A stretch of 64,000 bases of DNA from Streptomyces sp. SUK 48 (lineage in GTDB: Bacteria > Actinomycetota > Actinomycetes > Streptomycetales > Streptomycetaceae). The stretch lies in assembly GCF_009650765.1 (NCBI RefSeq), contig NZ_CP045740.1, positions 7,540,001 through 7,604,000 on the forward strand. The letters are read 5' to 3'. The notes below the pieces were generated by a model that worked only from the letters and a program-made list of their open reading frames with translations, was not told the origin of the DNA and ran no database searches. The position numbers and the translations under genes were made by a program. This document shows, in pieces, positions 15,660 through 25,195 of the stretch. The stretch's first letter is position 1, and each line of letters starts with the position of its first letter.

Positions 15660-16553
15660 TCAGAGCACGGAGCCCAGGGCCTGTTCGAAGGTGGGGTGGC
15701 GGAAGGCGAAGCCCGCCTCGGTCAGCGCCGCCGGGACCGCGCGGGTGCTGCACGTGAGGGTCGTCGCGAACTCCCCGAGCGCGGCGCGCAGCGCGAAGGC
15801 GGGGGCGGGGACGACGGCCGGGCGGTGCAGGAGGCGGGCCATCACCCGCGAGACCTCACGTTCCGGCAGGGGCTCGGGGGCCGTGAAGTTGACCGGCCCC
15901 GACAGCGCGTCGGTGTCCAGGGCGAACCGCAGCGCCGCGAGGTGGTCGGTCAGCGAGACGAACGGCCAGTACTGGTCGCCCGATCCGATCCGCCCGCCCA
16001 GCCCGAGCCGGAACAGCGGCATCATCCTGCCGAACGCCCCGCCCTCGCCCGCGACCACCAGCCCGGTCCGCGGATGCACCACCCGGATTCCCGCCGCCCG
16101 GGCCGGCTCGGCCGCGGCCTCCCAGTCGGCGCAGACGGACGCCAGGAAGTCGTCACCGGCGGGTGCGCTCTCGTCCACGATCCGCTCACCGGTGTCCCCG
16201 TAGTACCCGGTCGCGGACGCCGACACGAGGACCCGCGGTGGCACCTCGGCGTCGGCGCAGGCCCGTGCGATCGCCCGGGTCCCCCGCACCCGGCTCTCCC
16301 GGATCTCCCGCTTGTACGACACGCTCCACCGGTGGTCCCCGACCCCGGCCCCCGCCAGATGCACCACCGCGTCCACCCCCGCCAGCCGCACCCCGTCCCC
16401 GGCCGGGTCCCAGGTCACCGTCTCGCTCCCGTCCCCCGGAGCGCGATCCGCCCCCTGTCGGACGAGCCTGACGACCTGATGCCCGTCCTTGGACAGGGAG
16501 CGGACGAGAGCGGAACCGATGAGCCCATGGGACCCGGTGATCGCGACGCGCAT
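15660..16553 (-). CDS. TIGR01777-family NAD(P)-binding epimerase-like protein
   Basis: 297 residues: Rossmann MRVAITGSHGLIGSALVRSL, VDAVVHLAGAGVGDHRWS, VSASATGYYGDTGE, and a C-terminal DUF1731 segment (PAFALRAALGEFATTL). This atypical extended SDR family (YfcH/SulA-like) is widespread, with no defined substrate. ATG 16553. Monocistronic, transcribed away from the TetR gene. Confidence 0.9.
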   Translation of the reverse strand: MRVAITGSHGLIGSALVRSLSKDGHQVVRLVRQGADRAPGDGSETVTWDPAGDGVRLAGVDAVVHLAGAGVGDHRWSVSYKREIRESRVRGTRAIARACADAEVPPRVLVSASATGYYGDTGERIVDESAPAGDDFLASVCADWEAAAEPARAAGIRVVHPRTGLVVAGEGGAFGRMMPLFRLGLGGRIGSGDQYWPFVSLTDHLAALRFALDTDALSGPVNFTAPEPLPEREVSRVMARLLHRPAVVPAPAFALRAALGEFATTLTCSTRAVPAALTEAGFAFRHPTFEQALGSVL

Positions 16554-16781
16554 GGCGTCCTCCTGAGGCGGCGGCGAGTTGGTGCGATGTCTGTCCCGAT
16601 TCAAACCCGAACCGGCGCGGTTCGCGGCGTACGCCATGTGTTTTCCCGTGCGCGTTCCCGGTTCCGTTTCCCCGGCCCGTTCCCGCTGGCCCGGACTTCC
16701 CAACGGCCCGCGCGGACCGGGTGGTAGAGAGGCTGTGGGGTAGGCTACGGATTGGTTTAACGTTCAGCTTGGGGAGGGTCC

Positions 16782-17447
16782 ATGGCTCAGCAGGAGCGAG
16801 CTGTGCGGACCCGGCGGGCTGTTCTGGAGGCCGCCGCCGGGGTGTTCGCCGAGCGTGGGTATGCCGCGGCGACCATCGCCGAGATACTGAACCGGGCCGG
16901 TGTCACCAAGGGCGCCCTCTACTTCCATTTCGACTCCAAGGCGGCCCTCGCCCGGGGTGTGCTGGAGGAGCGGATATCGGGCGAGTACCACGTCCCCCGG
17001 GAGCTGAAGCTCCAGGAGTGGGTGGACGCCGGGATGACGCTCGCCGACCGGCTGCCGCGCGAACCCCTGTTGCTGGCCGCGGTCCGGCTCTCGGCCGACC
17101 TCCAGGGGCGGGACGTCTTCGGCAGCGCCTGGCCGGCCTGGGCCGAACTCACCGCGTCCCTGCTGACCGAGGCCAAGGCCAGGGACGAAGTGCTGCCGCA
17201 CGTGGTGCCGGAGGAGACCACGCAGGTCTTCCTCGGGGCGTGGATAGGAGTGCAGTTCGTCTCGCAGGCCGTCGCCGACTGGGCCGATCTGGACCAGCGG
17301 ATGTCGGCGCTCTTCGGCCATCTGCTCCCCGCCATCGCCACCCCGTCCGTCCTCGTCCGCCTCGACACCGCCCCGGACCGCGGCGCGCGGGTGATCGCCG
17401 AGGCCCGACGCCGCTCGCGCGCCGCGCTGGCCGGCGCCTCCAGCTGA
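16782..17447 (+). CDS. Gamma-butyrolactone-receptor-like TetR regulator (ScbR/ArpA type)
   Basis: 221-residue TetR protein whose N-terminus (ERAVRTRRAVLEAAAGVFAE, ATIAEILNRAGVTKGALYFHF) is characteristic of ArpA/ScbR/CprB autoregulator receptors. The ligand-pocket region has the expected LLLAAVRLSADLQ and FGSAWPAW Trp-containing segments. GGGGAGGG precedes the ATG by about 5 nt. No AfsA/ScbA butenolide synthase lies in this window, so it may be an orphan or pseudo-receptor that answers antibiotics or foreign signals. The methyltransferase gene follows by 40 bp. Confidence 0.88.
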   Translation: MAQQERAVRTRRAVLEAAAGVFAERGYAAATIAEILNRAGVTKGALYFHFDSKAALARGVLEERISGEYHVPRELKLQEWVDAGMTLADRLPREPLLLAAVRLSADLQGRDVFGSAWPAWAELTASLLTEAKARDEVLPHVVPEETTQVFLGAWIGVQFVSQAVADWADLDQRMSALFGHLLPAIATPSVLVRLDTAPDRGARVIAEARRRSRAALAGASS

Positions 17448-17487
17448 GACGTCACAGCCCGAACCGCCCCCGCAGGAAGGCCGTCAT

Positions 17488-18327
17488 GTGACCTGGGAGT
17501 GGGACGAGACCCTGTTCGCCGGAGCGGCCGAGCACTACGAGCGCGGCAGGCTGCCGTACGCCCCCGGCCTGGTACCCCTGCTCGCCCAGGAGCTGTCCGC
17601 CGACGGACGGGGCCGGCTGCTCGACGTGGGCTGCGGTCCGGGCACCGTCACCGTGCCGCTGGCCCCGCTGTTCCATGAGGCCGTCGGCGTCGACCCCGAC
17701 CCGGGGATGCTCCGCGCGGCCGAACGCCGGGCCGCCGCCGCGGGGGTGGCCCGGCGGGTCCGCTGGGCACGGCTGCGGGCCGAGGAACTCCCGGCCGGAC
17801 TCGGCCTGTTCGACACCGTGGTCTTCGCGCAGTCCTTCCACTGGACCGACCGCGCCCGGGTGGCCCGCACCGTCCGCGCGATGCTGCGGCCCGGCGGCAC
17901 GCTGGTCCACCTCGCCGACCTGAAGGGGGAGCGCCGGACGGCCGGGGGAGCGGCTTACCCCGCCGTGCCCCACGAGAGCATCACCGCGCTGGTCAAGGAG
18001 TACCTCGGGCCCGTCCGGCGCGCGGGCCGGGGGCTGCTGCCCCAGGGCACGCCCGGGGGCGAGGCCCGGATCCTGGCGGAGGCCGGATTCCTCGACCCCG
18101 AGCGCCGTGTCGTACCCGGCGGCGCGGTGCTGGAGCGCACCGCCGACGACGTCGTCGTCTGGACCTTCTCGCACTCCTTCGCCGCCCCGCACCTGTTCGG
18201 CGCGCGTCTGGACTCCTTCGAGGCGGAGCTGCGCGGGCTGCTCGCCGAGGTCTCCCCAACGGGGTGTTTCGCCGAGCGAGCCCCCAGTACCGAGGTGTTC
18301 ATCTGGCGGAATTCCGGACCGGTTTGA
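17488..18327 (+). CDS. SAM-dependent methyltransferase
   Basis: 279-residue class I methyltransferase: motif I RLLDVGCGPGTVTVPL, acidic loop AVGVDPDPGMLRAA, VVFAQSFHWTD, RPGGTLVHLAD. It resembles UbiE/SmtA-type small-molecule methyltransferases. The start is GTG 17488, set just after AGGAAGG. It follows the GBL-receptor-like gene closely and may be cotranscribed. The substrate is unknown. Confidence 0.88.
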   Translation: MTWEWDETLFAGAAEHYERGRLPYAPGLVPLLAQELSADGRGRLLDVGCGPGTVTVPLAPLFHEAVGVDPDPGMLRAAERRAAAAGVARRVRWARLRAEELPAGLGLFDTVVFAQSFHWTDRARVARTVRAMLRPGGTLVHLADLKGERRTAGGAAYPAVPHESITALVKEYLGPVRRAGRGLLPQGTPGGEARILAEAGFLDPERRVVPGGAVLERTADDVVVWTFSHSFAAPHLFGARLDSFEAELRGLLAEVSPTGCFAERAPSTEVFIWRNSGPV

Positions 18328-18510
18328 TCCGCTTGAGGCACGGTACCGGCCACCGGGAATTCGGTGCGAAAAACGTATCGTCGGTCACTACGATGTGATC
18401 CCTCAGACAACCATTCGACCGGCCCCTCGGACTGGGCCGGTCGGGGTCGCCGATGCCAGGGACCGCTCCCCGGGCTGCGGTGATCTTCCTGTACAGGAGG
18501 ACCCTCCCGC

Positions 18511-20667
18511 ATGTTCCGACGTATTGGCGCTGCCGTCGTACGGCACCCGGTCTGGACGATCGTGGCATGGCTGATCGCCGCGGTGGCGATCGTCGCCACC
18601 GCCCCAGGCTTGCCCTCCAACAGCGACGAGAGCAGTTTCCTGCCCAAGAGTTACGAGTCGATCCAAGCCGCGGATCTCCAGCAGAAGGCGTTCCCCAGTG
18701 CCTTCACCCCGTCCGCGATCGCGCTCTACCAGCGCACCGACGGCGGCCGGCTGACCGCCGCCGACCAGAAGGACATCGCCCGGATCACCACCGAGCTGGG
18801 CGAGAAGAAGATCGATCAGGTGCAGAAGGTGGTCCCCGGCCCGCCGTCGAAGGACGGCAGGTACTCCCTGACCCTGGTCCAGATGGACAGCAAGAACGCC
18901 GGCCAGCCCAAACAGGCCGACGCGGCCAAGACCCTGCGCGCCGACGTCAGACAACTGGCCCGGGGCACCCATCTCGACGTGCAGCTCGGGGGTTCCGCCG
19001 CGCAGGCCCTCGACCAGCAGGACTCCTCCAAGCGCGGCCAGGCGCTGATCGGCATCGGCACCTTCGTCATCATCCTGGTGACCCTGCTGATCATCTTCCG
19101 GGCGCCGATCCTGGCCATCCTGCCGCTGATCCTCATCGGCCTGGTCTCGGCCGTCGCCAACGGCCTGATCGCCTACGCCACCAAGCTGTTCGGGCTCCAG
19201 GCCAACAGCTCGATCTCGTCCATCCTGATCGTGGTGCTCTTCGGCGTGGGCACGGACTACTTCCTGTTCCTGATGTTCCGCTACCGCGAACGCCTCAGGG
19301 CCGGTGACGAGTCCAAGGAAGCCATGATCAACGCGGTCGGCCGGGTCGGCGAGGCCATCGCCTCGGCCGCCGGCGCGGTCATCATCGCCTTCCTCGCGCT
19401 GGTCCTGTCCACCCTCGGCTTCCTCAAGCAGATGGGTCCCGCGCTCGCCATCGCGGTCGCCGCCACCCTGGTCGCGGGCCTCACCCTGATCCCGGCCGTG
19501 GTCTCGCTGATCGGTCCCAAGGTCTTCTGGCCGTCCAAGTCCTGGCAGAAGGAGCCGGAGAACGCCCGGTTCGCCGCGCTCGGCCACGCGGTGCGCCGCC
19601 GCCCGGCACTGGCCGCCGTCGCCTCCGGCCTGGTCCTGCTCGCCCTGTCGGCCGGCACCCTCGGCTACCAGGCCACCTTCGACCTGGCCTCGGGCTCGAT
19701 GCCCAAGACCAAGGAGTCCATGGTCGTCCAGGACCGGATGCAGCAGGCGTACTCCGCGGGCGCCGCCGCGCCCACCGACGTCTACCTCTCCAGCACCGAC
19801 GGCAAGCCGCTCGACAAGAGCGGATTCGCCGGCTACGCGCGCAAGCTCGGCGCGGTCGACGGCGTCGCGAGCGTCCGGATGAGCCAGCTCGACAAGGGCG
19901 GCACCACCGCTGACTTCACCGTCACCCTGAAGTACGAGGCGTCCACGGACCAGGCGCTCGACGCCGTGCGGCGGGTGCGCGACACCGCCCACGCGGACGC
20001 GCCCGCCGGCACGAAGGCGCTGGTCGGCGGCATGTCCTCGATCTACAAGGACATCGACACGGCGGTCGACCACGACTACCGCACGGTGTTCCCGGTCGCG
20101 GCCCTCCTCATCATGATCATCCTCGGCCTGCTGCTGCGCAGCGTCGTGGCGCCCTGGTACCTGATGGCCTCGGTGGGCCTCGGCTTCGGCGCCACCCTCG
20201 GCGCCACGGTGTGGATCTTCCAGAAGGGGGAGGGGCACTCCGGCCTGATGTTCATGCTCCCGGTGATCATGTATCTCTTCGTGGTCGCCATCGGCACGGA
20301 CTACAACATCCTCATGATCGCCCGGCTGCGGGAGGAGGCCCGCGAGGGCCGCGATCCGCGCGAGGCGGCGGGCCAGGCCCTGCGGCACGCCGGTCCGACC
20401 GTGGCCGCGGCCGGATTCATCCTGGCGGCGACCTTCGCCACGATGATGCTGGCCGGGAACGCGCTGCTCACGGAGATGGGCTTCGCGGTCTCCTTCGGCA
20501 TCGCGATCGCCGCGTTCGTCATGGCGATGTTCTCCACGCCGAGCCTCACCGCGCTCATCGGGCACGCGGCCTGGTGGCCGGGCCACGGCGACCGGGCGAC
20601 GGAGACCCCCGGCACCGTCCCCGCGCGGGCCGCGGACGAACGTGACCCGGCGGGCCACGGCCGCTGA
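18511..20667 (+). CDS. MMPL-family RND-type transporter
   Basis: 718-residue membrane transporter with two repeated halves. Each has one helix, a periplasmic loop and a five-helix bundle; the proton-relay motifs are GVGTDYFLFLMFRYRE (about 247-262) and AIGTDYNILMIARLRE (about 592-607). Mycobacterial MmpL proteins export lipids; Streptomyces copies may export lipids or antibiotics. AGGAGG is 8 nt before the ATG. A 12-bp hairpin follows the stop. Confidence 0.93.
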   Translation: MFRRIGAAVVRHPVWTIVAWLIAAVAIVATAPGLPSNSDESSFLPKSYESIQAADLQQKAFPSAFTPSAIALYQRTDGGRLTAADQKDIARITTELGEKKIDQVQKVVPGPPSKDGRYSLTLVQMDSKNAGQPKQADAAKTLRADVRQLARGTHLDVQLGGSAAQALDQQDSSKRGQALIGIGTFVIILVTLLIIFRAPILAILPLILIGLVSAVANGLIAYATKLFGLQANSSISSILIVVLFGVGTDYFLFLMFRYRERLRAGDESKEAMINAVGRVGEAIASAAGAVIIAFLALVLSTLGFLKQMGPALAIAVAATLVAGLTLIPAVVSLIGPKVFWPSKSWQKEPENARFAALGHAVRRRPALAAVASGLVLLALSAGTLGYQATFDLASGSMPKTKESMVVQDRMQQAYSAGAAAPTDVYLSSTDGKPLDKSGFAGYARKLGAVDGVASVRMSQLDKGGTTADFTVTLKYEASTDQALDAVRRVRDTAHADAPAGTKALVGGMSSIYKDIDTAVDHDYRTVFPVAALLIMIILGLLLRSVVAPWYLMASVGLGFGATLGATVWIFQKGEGHSGLMFMLPVIMYLFVVAIGTDYNILMIARLREEAREGRDPREAAGQALRHAGPTVAAAGFILAATFATMMLAGNALLTEMGFAVSFGIAIAAFVMAMFSTPSLTALIGHAAWWPGHGDRATETPGTVPARAADERDPAGHGR

Positions 20668-20684
20668 CACCGGGCACCGCTCCA

Positions 20685-20722
20685 CGGGGGCGCACCAGGG
20701 CACGGGCCCCGGTGCGCCCCCG
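20685..20722 (+). terminator. Terminator after MMPL gene
   Basis: CGGGGGCGCACC pairs with GGTGCGCCCCCG (12 bp) around a 14-nt loop, 17 bp after the MMPL stop. Confidence 0.7.
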
Positions 20723-20810
20723 CTGCCTCCGGCGGCCCGCCCGTGGTGCATGATCGGGAGCGCACGCGGGGAGCGTGCGTTCCAACTCCATATCCCGCGG
20801 GGGAATTGAG

Positions 20811-21524
20811 ATGAGACGACGCTGGGTGAAGGTGCTGGCGATCACGGTCGTGGTCCTGGCCGTCCTGTTCACCGTCGCCGACCGGGTCGCCGTGCACTAC
20901 GCGGACAAGGAGGCCGCGCGGCTCGCCGAGCAGAAGTACGGCTACGGCAACTCCACCGACGGCGGTGTCGACGTGTCGATCAAGGGCTTTCCCTTCCTGA
21001 CGCAGGCGTTCGCCCGGGACTTCGACCATGTAGCCCTGACGGCCGAGAACTTCACCGTCGACACCACGGGCAACGCGCAGGGCGGCTACCTGAGCGTCCA
21101 GCGGCTCCGACTCGACCTGCACGGCGTGACGGTGACCTCACTGACGGCCCGCAGCGCCGAGGCGGACCTCGTCACCGGCACACTGACCCTGTCCTACGAC
21201 CAACTGTCCGGCGTGCTCACGCGGTTGGCGGGCAGCGGTGGTCCCGTCAAGGTGTCGCAGGCGCCGGGCTCGGACGGTCAGGCGGCGCGGGTCGGGATCA
21301 GCGGCACCGTCGGCGGCCGGCAGGCCGACGGCACCGGCACGCTGCTCGCCCAGGGCAACGAACTCTCCCTCAGCGCGCCCGGCGCCGCACAGGCCGCGGC
21401 CACCTGGCGCGTCGAACTCCCGGAGAACGTCGGCTTCAGCGCCGCCCGCGCCACCCCGGACGGCGTCCGGATCGACCTGGTCGGCCACCTGGTGAACCTG
21501 GGCACCTCGCGCTTCTCCCGCTGA
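20811..21524 (+). CDS. DUF2993 family secreted/anchored protein
   Basis: 237 residues: basic start MRRRWVKVLAIT, one membrane helix or uncleaved signal (about 6-25), then a DUF2993 (LmeA-like) domain (GVDVSIKGFPFLTQAFAR, VTVTSLTARSAEADL, LVGHLVNLG end). LmeA in mycobacteria is a lipid-binding protein needed for mannan maturation; the same role here is inferred only. ATG 20811 follows GGGGGAATTGAG. Confidence 0.85.
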   Translation: MRRRWVKVLAITVVVLAVLFTVADRVAVHYADKEAARLAEQKYGYGNSTDGGVDVSIKGFPFLTQAFARDFDHVALTAENFTVDTTGNAQGGYLSVQRLRLDLHGVTVTSLTARSAEADLVTGTLTLSYDQLSGVLTRLAGSGGPVKVSQAPGSDGQAARVGISGTVGGRQADGTGTLLAQGNELSLSAPGAAQAAATWRVELPENVGFSAARATPDGVRIDLVGHLVNLGTSRFSR

Positions 21525-21528
21525 GCGC

Positions 21529-21566
21529 CCGGGGCCGCCGCTCCGTCAGGGAGGCGGCGGCCCCGG
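21529..21566. terminator. Bidirectional terminator between convergent genes
   Basis: CCGGGGCCGCCG pairs with CGGCGGCCCCGG. An inner CTCC/GGAG pair can extend the stem. It sits in the 48-bp gap between DUF2993 (+) and the coiled-coil gene (-). Confidence 0.7.
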
Positions 21567-21572
21567 AGAGGT

Positions 21573-21923
21573 TCAGAGGAGCAGCAGCAGCGTCACCGCC
21601 GCCACCAGTCCCACGCACACGCCCAGCGTCCAGCCCACGCACCGCCGGCGCAGCTCCCGGTACCTGTTCTCGTACTCGGCGCGCAGCGAGGCGCAGCGGC
21701 CGGCGATGCGCTCCAGGTCCTTCCGGGCGCGGCGCAGCGCGTCCTCGACGTAGCTCCGCTCGATCTCCGTGCGCTGGGCGGTCGTCAGCCAGTCCATGGG
21801 CCGGACGAACTCCTGGGCACGCTGCTCGGCCTCCGCGACACGGGCCTGCCAGAGCAGGTACCCCTCCACCTCGTTGCCCAGCGCCCCCTCGGTGGCCCCC
21901 TGCCGCAGACTCGGGTCGCTCAT
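21573..21923 (-). CDS. Tail-anchored coiled-coil protein coupled to ctaD
   Basis: 116 residues: helical, charged body ([20 protein letters not shown] and [19 protein letters not shown]) and one C-terminal membrane helix ([19 protein letters not shown]) ending at the C-terminus. No known family recognised. Its ATG overlaps the TGA of ctaD (ATGA), so the two are translationally coupled. A small accessory subunit or assembly factor of this oxidase is a fair inference. Confidence 0.8.
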   Translation of the reverse strand: MSDPSLRQGATEGALGNEVEGYLLWQARVAEAEQRAQEFVRPMDWLTTAQRTEIERSYVEDALRRARKDLERIAGRCASLRAEYENRYRELRRRCVGWTLGVCVGLVAAVTLLLLL

Positions 21924-23608
21924 ACCGCGCTGTGCGCCTCGGCCTCGGCCAGCGCGATGTCCGGGTGGTGCAGGTCGAACGCGGGGGACTCGCTGCGGAC
22001 GCGGGGCAGGGTCAGGAAGTTGTGCCGCGGCGGCGGGCAGGAGGTCGCCCACTCCAGCGAGCGGCCGAAGCCCCAGGGGTCGTCCACACCGACCGGCACC
22101 CCGAACCGGGCCGTCTTCCAGATGTTGTAGAGGAACGGCAGCATCGACAGGCCCAGCAGGAACGAACCGATCGACGAGACCGTGTTCAGGGCGGTGAACC
22201 CGTCGGCGGCCAGGTAGTCGGCGTACCGGCGGGGCATCCCCTCGGCGCCCAGCCAGTGCTGCACCAGGAACGTGGTGTGGAAGCCGATGAACAGCGTCCA
22301 GAAGGTGATCTTGCCGAGGCGTTCGTCCAGCATCTTGCCGGTGAACTTGGGCCACCAGAAGTGGAATCCGGCGAACATGGCGAACACGACCGTACCGAAG
22401 ACCACATAGTGGAAGTGGGCCACCACGAAGTACGAGTCGGAGACGTGGAAGTCCATCGGCGGCGAGGCCAGGATCACGCCGGTCAGACCGCCGAAGAGGA
22501 AGGTGACGAGGAAGCCGGTCGCCCAGAGCATCGGCGTCTCGAAGGACAGCGAGCCCTTCCACATGGTGCCGATCCAGTTGAAGAACTTCACCCCCGTCGG
22601 CACCGCGATCAGGAAGGTCATGAAGGAGAAGAACGGCAGCAGCACACCGCCGGTCACGTACATGTGGTGCGCCCACACGGTGATGGACAGCCCCGCGATG
22701 GAGATGGTCGCCGCGATCAGACCCATGTAACCGAACATCGGCTTGCGGGCGAAGACCGGGATGATCTCCGAGACGATGCCGAAGAACGGCAGCGCGATGA
22801 TGTACACCTCTGGATGGCCGAAGAACCAGAAGAGGTGCTGCCACAGCAGCGCCCCGCCGTTGGCCGAGTCGTAGATATGGGCGCCGAACTGGCGGTCCGC
22901 CTCGATGGCGAACAGCGCGGCGGCCAGGACCGGGAAGGCCAGGAGCACCAGGACGGCGGTCAGCAGGACGTTCCAGACGAAGATCGGCATGCGGAACATC
23001 GTCATGCCGGGCGCGCGCATGCAGATGATCGTCGCGATGAAGTTGACCGAGCCGAGGATCGTCCCGAAACCGGAGAAGGCCAGACCCATGATCCACAGGT
23101 CGGAGCCGACATAGGGCGAGAACACCTCGTTGTGCAGCGGGGCATAGGCGAACCAGCCGAAGTCGGCCGCGCCCTCGGGGGTGAGGAAGCCGCCCACCGC
23201 GATGAGCGAGCCGAACAGGTACAGCCAGTAGGCGAGCATGTTCAGCCGCGGGAAGGCGACATCGGGCGCGCCGATCTGGAGCGGCATGATCCAGTTGGTG
23301 AACCCGGCGAACAGCGGCGTCGCGAACATCAGCAGCATCACGGTGCCGTGCATCGTGAACAGCTGGTTGTACTGCTCCTTGGAGACGATCTGCAGCCCCG
23401 GGCGGGCCAGCTCGGCGCGGATGATGAGCGCCATGACTCCGCCGATCAGGAAGAACGCGAACGACGTCGCCAGGTACAGCGTGCCGATCGTCTTGTGATC
23501 GGTGGTCGTCAGCCACTTCACCACGACATTGCCGGGCTGCTTGCGCCGTACCGCCACCTCGGTGTCGTAGGCGTCGGCCGGCCCCTTGGGCTCGTTCAGA
23601 ATGCTCAC
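21920..23608 (-). CDS. ctaD: Cytochrome c oxidase subunit I, isolated copy
   Basis: 562-residue haem-copper oxidase subunit with about 12 helices. Visible ligands: [10 protein letters not shown] (haem a His), [14 protein letters not shown] (CuB His and cross-linked Tyr), WAHHMYVTG (CuB His pair), and HFHYVVFG (haem a3 and a His). K-pathway and other conserved segments are intact. Start GTG 23608 with GGGAGG about 10 nt upstream. Unlike the usual actinobacterial ctaCDFE/qcr cluster, no subunit II, III or IV gene adjoins it, so this is probably a second copy that borrows partners encoded elsewhere or is used under particular conditions. Confidence 0.95.
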   Translation of the reverse strand: MSILNEPKGPADAYDTEVAVRRKQPGNVVVKWLTTTDHKTIGTLYLATSFAFFLIGGVMALIIRAELARPGLQIVSKEQYNQLFTMHGTVMLLMFATPLFAGFTNWIMPLQIGAPDVAFPRLNMLAYWLYLFGSLIAVGGFLTPEGAADFGWFAYAPLHNEVFSPYVGSDLWIMGLAFSGFGTILGSVNFIATIICMRAPGMTMFRMPIFVWNVLLTAVLVLLAFPVLAAALFAIEADRQFGAHIYDSANGGALLWQHLFWFFGHPEVYIIALPFFGIVSEIIPVFARKPMFGYMGLIAATISIAGLSITVWAHHMYVTGGVLLPFFSFMTFLIAVPTGVKFFNWIGTMWKGSLSFETPMLWATGFLVTFLFGGLTGVILASPPMDFHVSDSYFVVAHFHYVVFGTVVFAMFAGFHFWWPKFTGKMLDERLGKITFWTLFIGFHTTFLVQHWLGAEGMPRRYADYLAADGFTALNTVSSIGSFLLGLSMLPFLYNIWKTARFGVPVGVDDPWGFGRSLEWATSCPPPRHNFLTLPRVRSESPAFDLHHPDIALAEAEAHSAV

Positions 23609-23646
23609 AGCTGGTACGCCTCCCGGCGCTCGCAGACGTCAGTCAT
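23605..23646 (-). CDS. Possible 13-residue leader peptide for ctaD
   Basis: ATG 23646 with GAGG 7-8 nt upstream opens a 13-codon frame ([13 protein letters not shown]) whose TGA overlaps the ctaD GTG (GTGA). Coupled short leaders can regulate translation of the following gene. It might equally be chance in GC-rich DNA. It contains one Cys and no repeated regulatory codon. Confidence 0.35.
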   Translation of the reverse strand: MTDVCERREAYQL

Positions 23647-23798
23647 CCGACATCCTCGCGGCACCGGGCTCGCCGCCGGAGCCCTCGAGGGCCGGGACAC
23701 GGCCGAACGGCTGACGCTCGCACCCGGACGGAGCAGCCGGACACCCCGTTCGGAGCAACGGGCGGCCGGGGCGCGGGGGCGCCGGGGCGGGCCGGGGC

Positions 23799-24998
23799 TC
23801 AGGGGGAGTGGTTGGCGAAGGTCGCCAGATACGTGCCGTAGAGCAGCGAGAAGGCGGCGAGGTACCCGCACAGCCTGCGGGTGGTGTCGGGGTCGGTGCG
23901 CCACCGGTGGACCAGCGCCTGCGCCGCCGGGATGAGCAGCGGGAACGCCGGCAGCAGGAAGCGCGGCTTGGACTCGAAGGGGCCCGAGACCAGCACGACC
24001 GGCAGCAGCAGCGCGGCGGTGTACAGCAGCAGCGCCAGCGGGACGCGCTCCTGGCACAGCCGGACGAACAGGTACACGCCGACCGCCACGACCACCAGCG
24101 CCACCGGGTAGACGACGCCGTCGGTGAGCGGCACCGTCGCGAGGAAGCGAAGGGTGCCGAGGCCCCCGTCGAAACGCGACTCCCAGGCGCTCTGCACCTG
24201 GAAGTAGCCGTGCAGCAGGTCGCCCGTGCGGTGCCCCACCAGCAGCAGGTACGCCGTCCAGCCGAGCGGGGCGGCGAGGGCACCGGCCCACAGACCGAAC
24301 GGCACGCGCCCCCGGCGCCGTACGGCCTCGAAGGCCGCCACGCCGAGGACGGCCGCGGCGGCGGCGTAGCCGTTCGGCCGGGTCAGACCCGCGAGCGCGG
24401 CGAGCGCGCCGGCCGTCAGCCAGCGCTCGTCCAGCAGCGCGTACAGGCACCACACGGCGAGCGCGATGAACAGCGGCTCGGTGTAGGCGAGCGTCAGGAC
24501 GACCGAGTGCGGCAGTACGGCCCACAGGGCCACCATCGCGGTGGCCACCGCGCGGCCGTACAGCCGGTGCCCGATCGCGTAGACGCCGACGGCGGCCAGC
24601 GCGGTCGCGGTCCAGGCGATCAGCAGCGCCGCCACGCCCGGGGTCAGCAGGGGGATCCAGTCGAGGACCCGGACCAGTCCCGGGTACAGGGGGAAGAACG
24701 CCCAGTCGGTCTGCACCGCGCCGGAGCTGGTGATGTGCATCCGGGTGCCGTAGCCGTGCGTGGCGATGTGCAGGTACCAGACGGAGTCCCAGGAATGGGC
24801 CAGGCCCTTGAGTATCGAACGGCCGGTGAGCAGGTTCACCACGACGACGAGGACCGCCCCGGCCAGCCGGACGGCACCGAAGAGGACGAGCGCCCGCTGC
24901 ACCCCGGGCGGCCACGTCCGCCGCTCGCGCCCCTCCAGGGGCGGACCGGGCCGTTCGAGGGCGGAGGCGGCACCGTGCCGCGGGGAGAACGTACTCAC
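23799..24998 (-). CDS. GT-C membrane glycosyltransferase, PIG-V/mannosyltransferase type
   Basis: 399 residues with about 9-10 hydrophobic helices. An early extracytoplasmic loop carries the GT-C-like motif SWDSVWYLHIATHGY (about 69-83). FFPLYPGLVR, TEPLFIALAVWCLYALL and LTRPNGYAAAA are PIG-V-family features. Such enzymes use polyprenyl-phosphate mannose to glycosylate on the outer face of the membrane. Monocistronic; the acceptor is unknown. Confidence 0.85.
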   Translation of the reverse strand: MSTFSPRHGAASALERPGPPLEGRERRTWPPGVQRALVLFGAVRLAGAVLVVVVNLLTGRSILKGLAHSWDSVWYLHIATHGYGTRMHITSSGAVQTDWAFFPLYPGLVRVLDWIPLLTPGVAALLIAWTATALAAVGVYAIGHRLYGRAVATAMVALWAVLPHSVVLTLAYTEPLFIALAVWCLYALLDERWLTAGALAALAGLTRPNGYAAAAAVLGVAAFEAVRRRGRVPFGLWAGALAAPLGWTAYLLLVGHRTGDLLHGYFQVQSAWESRFDGGLGTLRFLATVPLTDGVVYPVALVVVAVGVYLFVRLCQERVPLALLLYTAALLLPVVLVSGPFESKPRFLLPAFPLLIPAAQALVHRWRTDPDTTRRLCGYLAAFSLLYGTYLATFANHSP

Positions 24999-25195
24999 CC
25001 CCTGACCTTCATCGGAGCCGGACGTCCACGCAATGGGACCACGCCGATCCGGCCAGTTCTGTCTTGTTTTATCTGCTGGTCAGAGCGTTGTACACGGGAA
25101 AACACAAGACCGGACGCACCTACCGGTCCCGGTGCGCGCGGGTCATCCTGGAACGGCGGGCCCGCCCGGGGCCGCGCCCCGCGGAAGGAGTCCCT

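Noticed and set aside
18369..18393. Short inverted repeat ATCGT-N8-ACGAT before the MMPL gene
   Set aside because: Only 5 bp per arm; too weak to call a regulator site.
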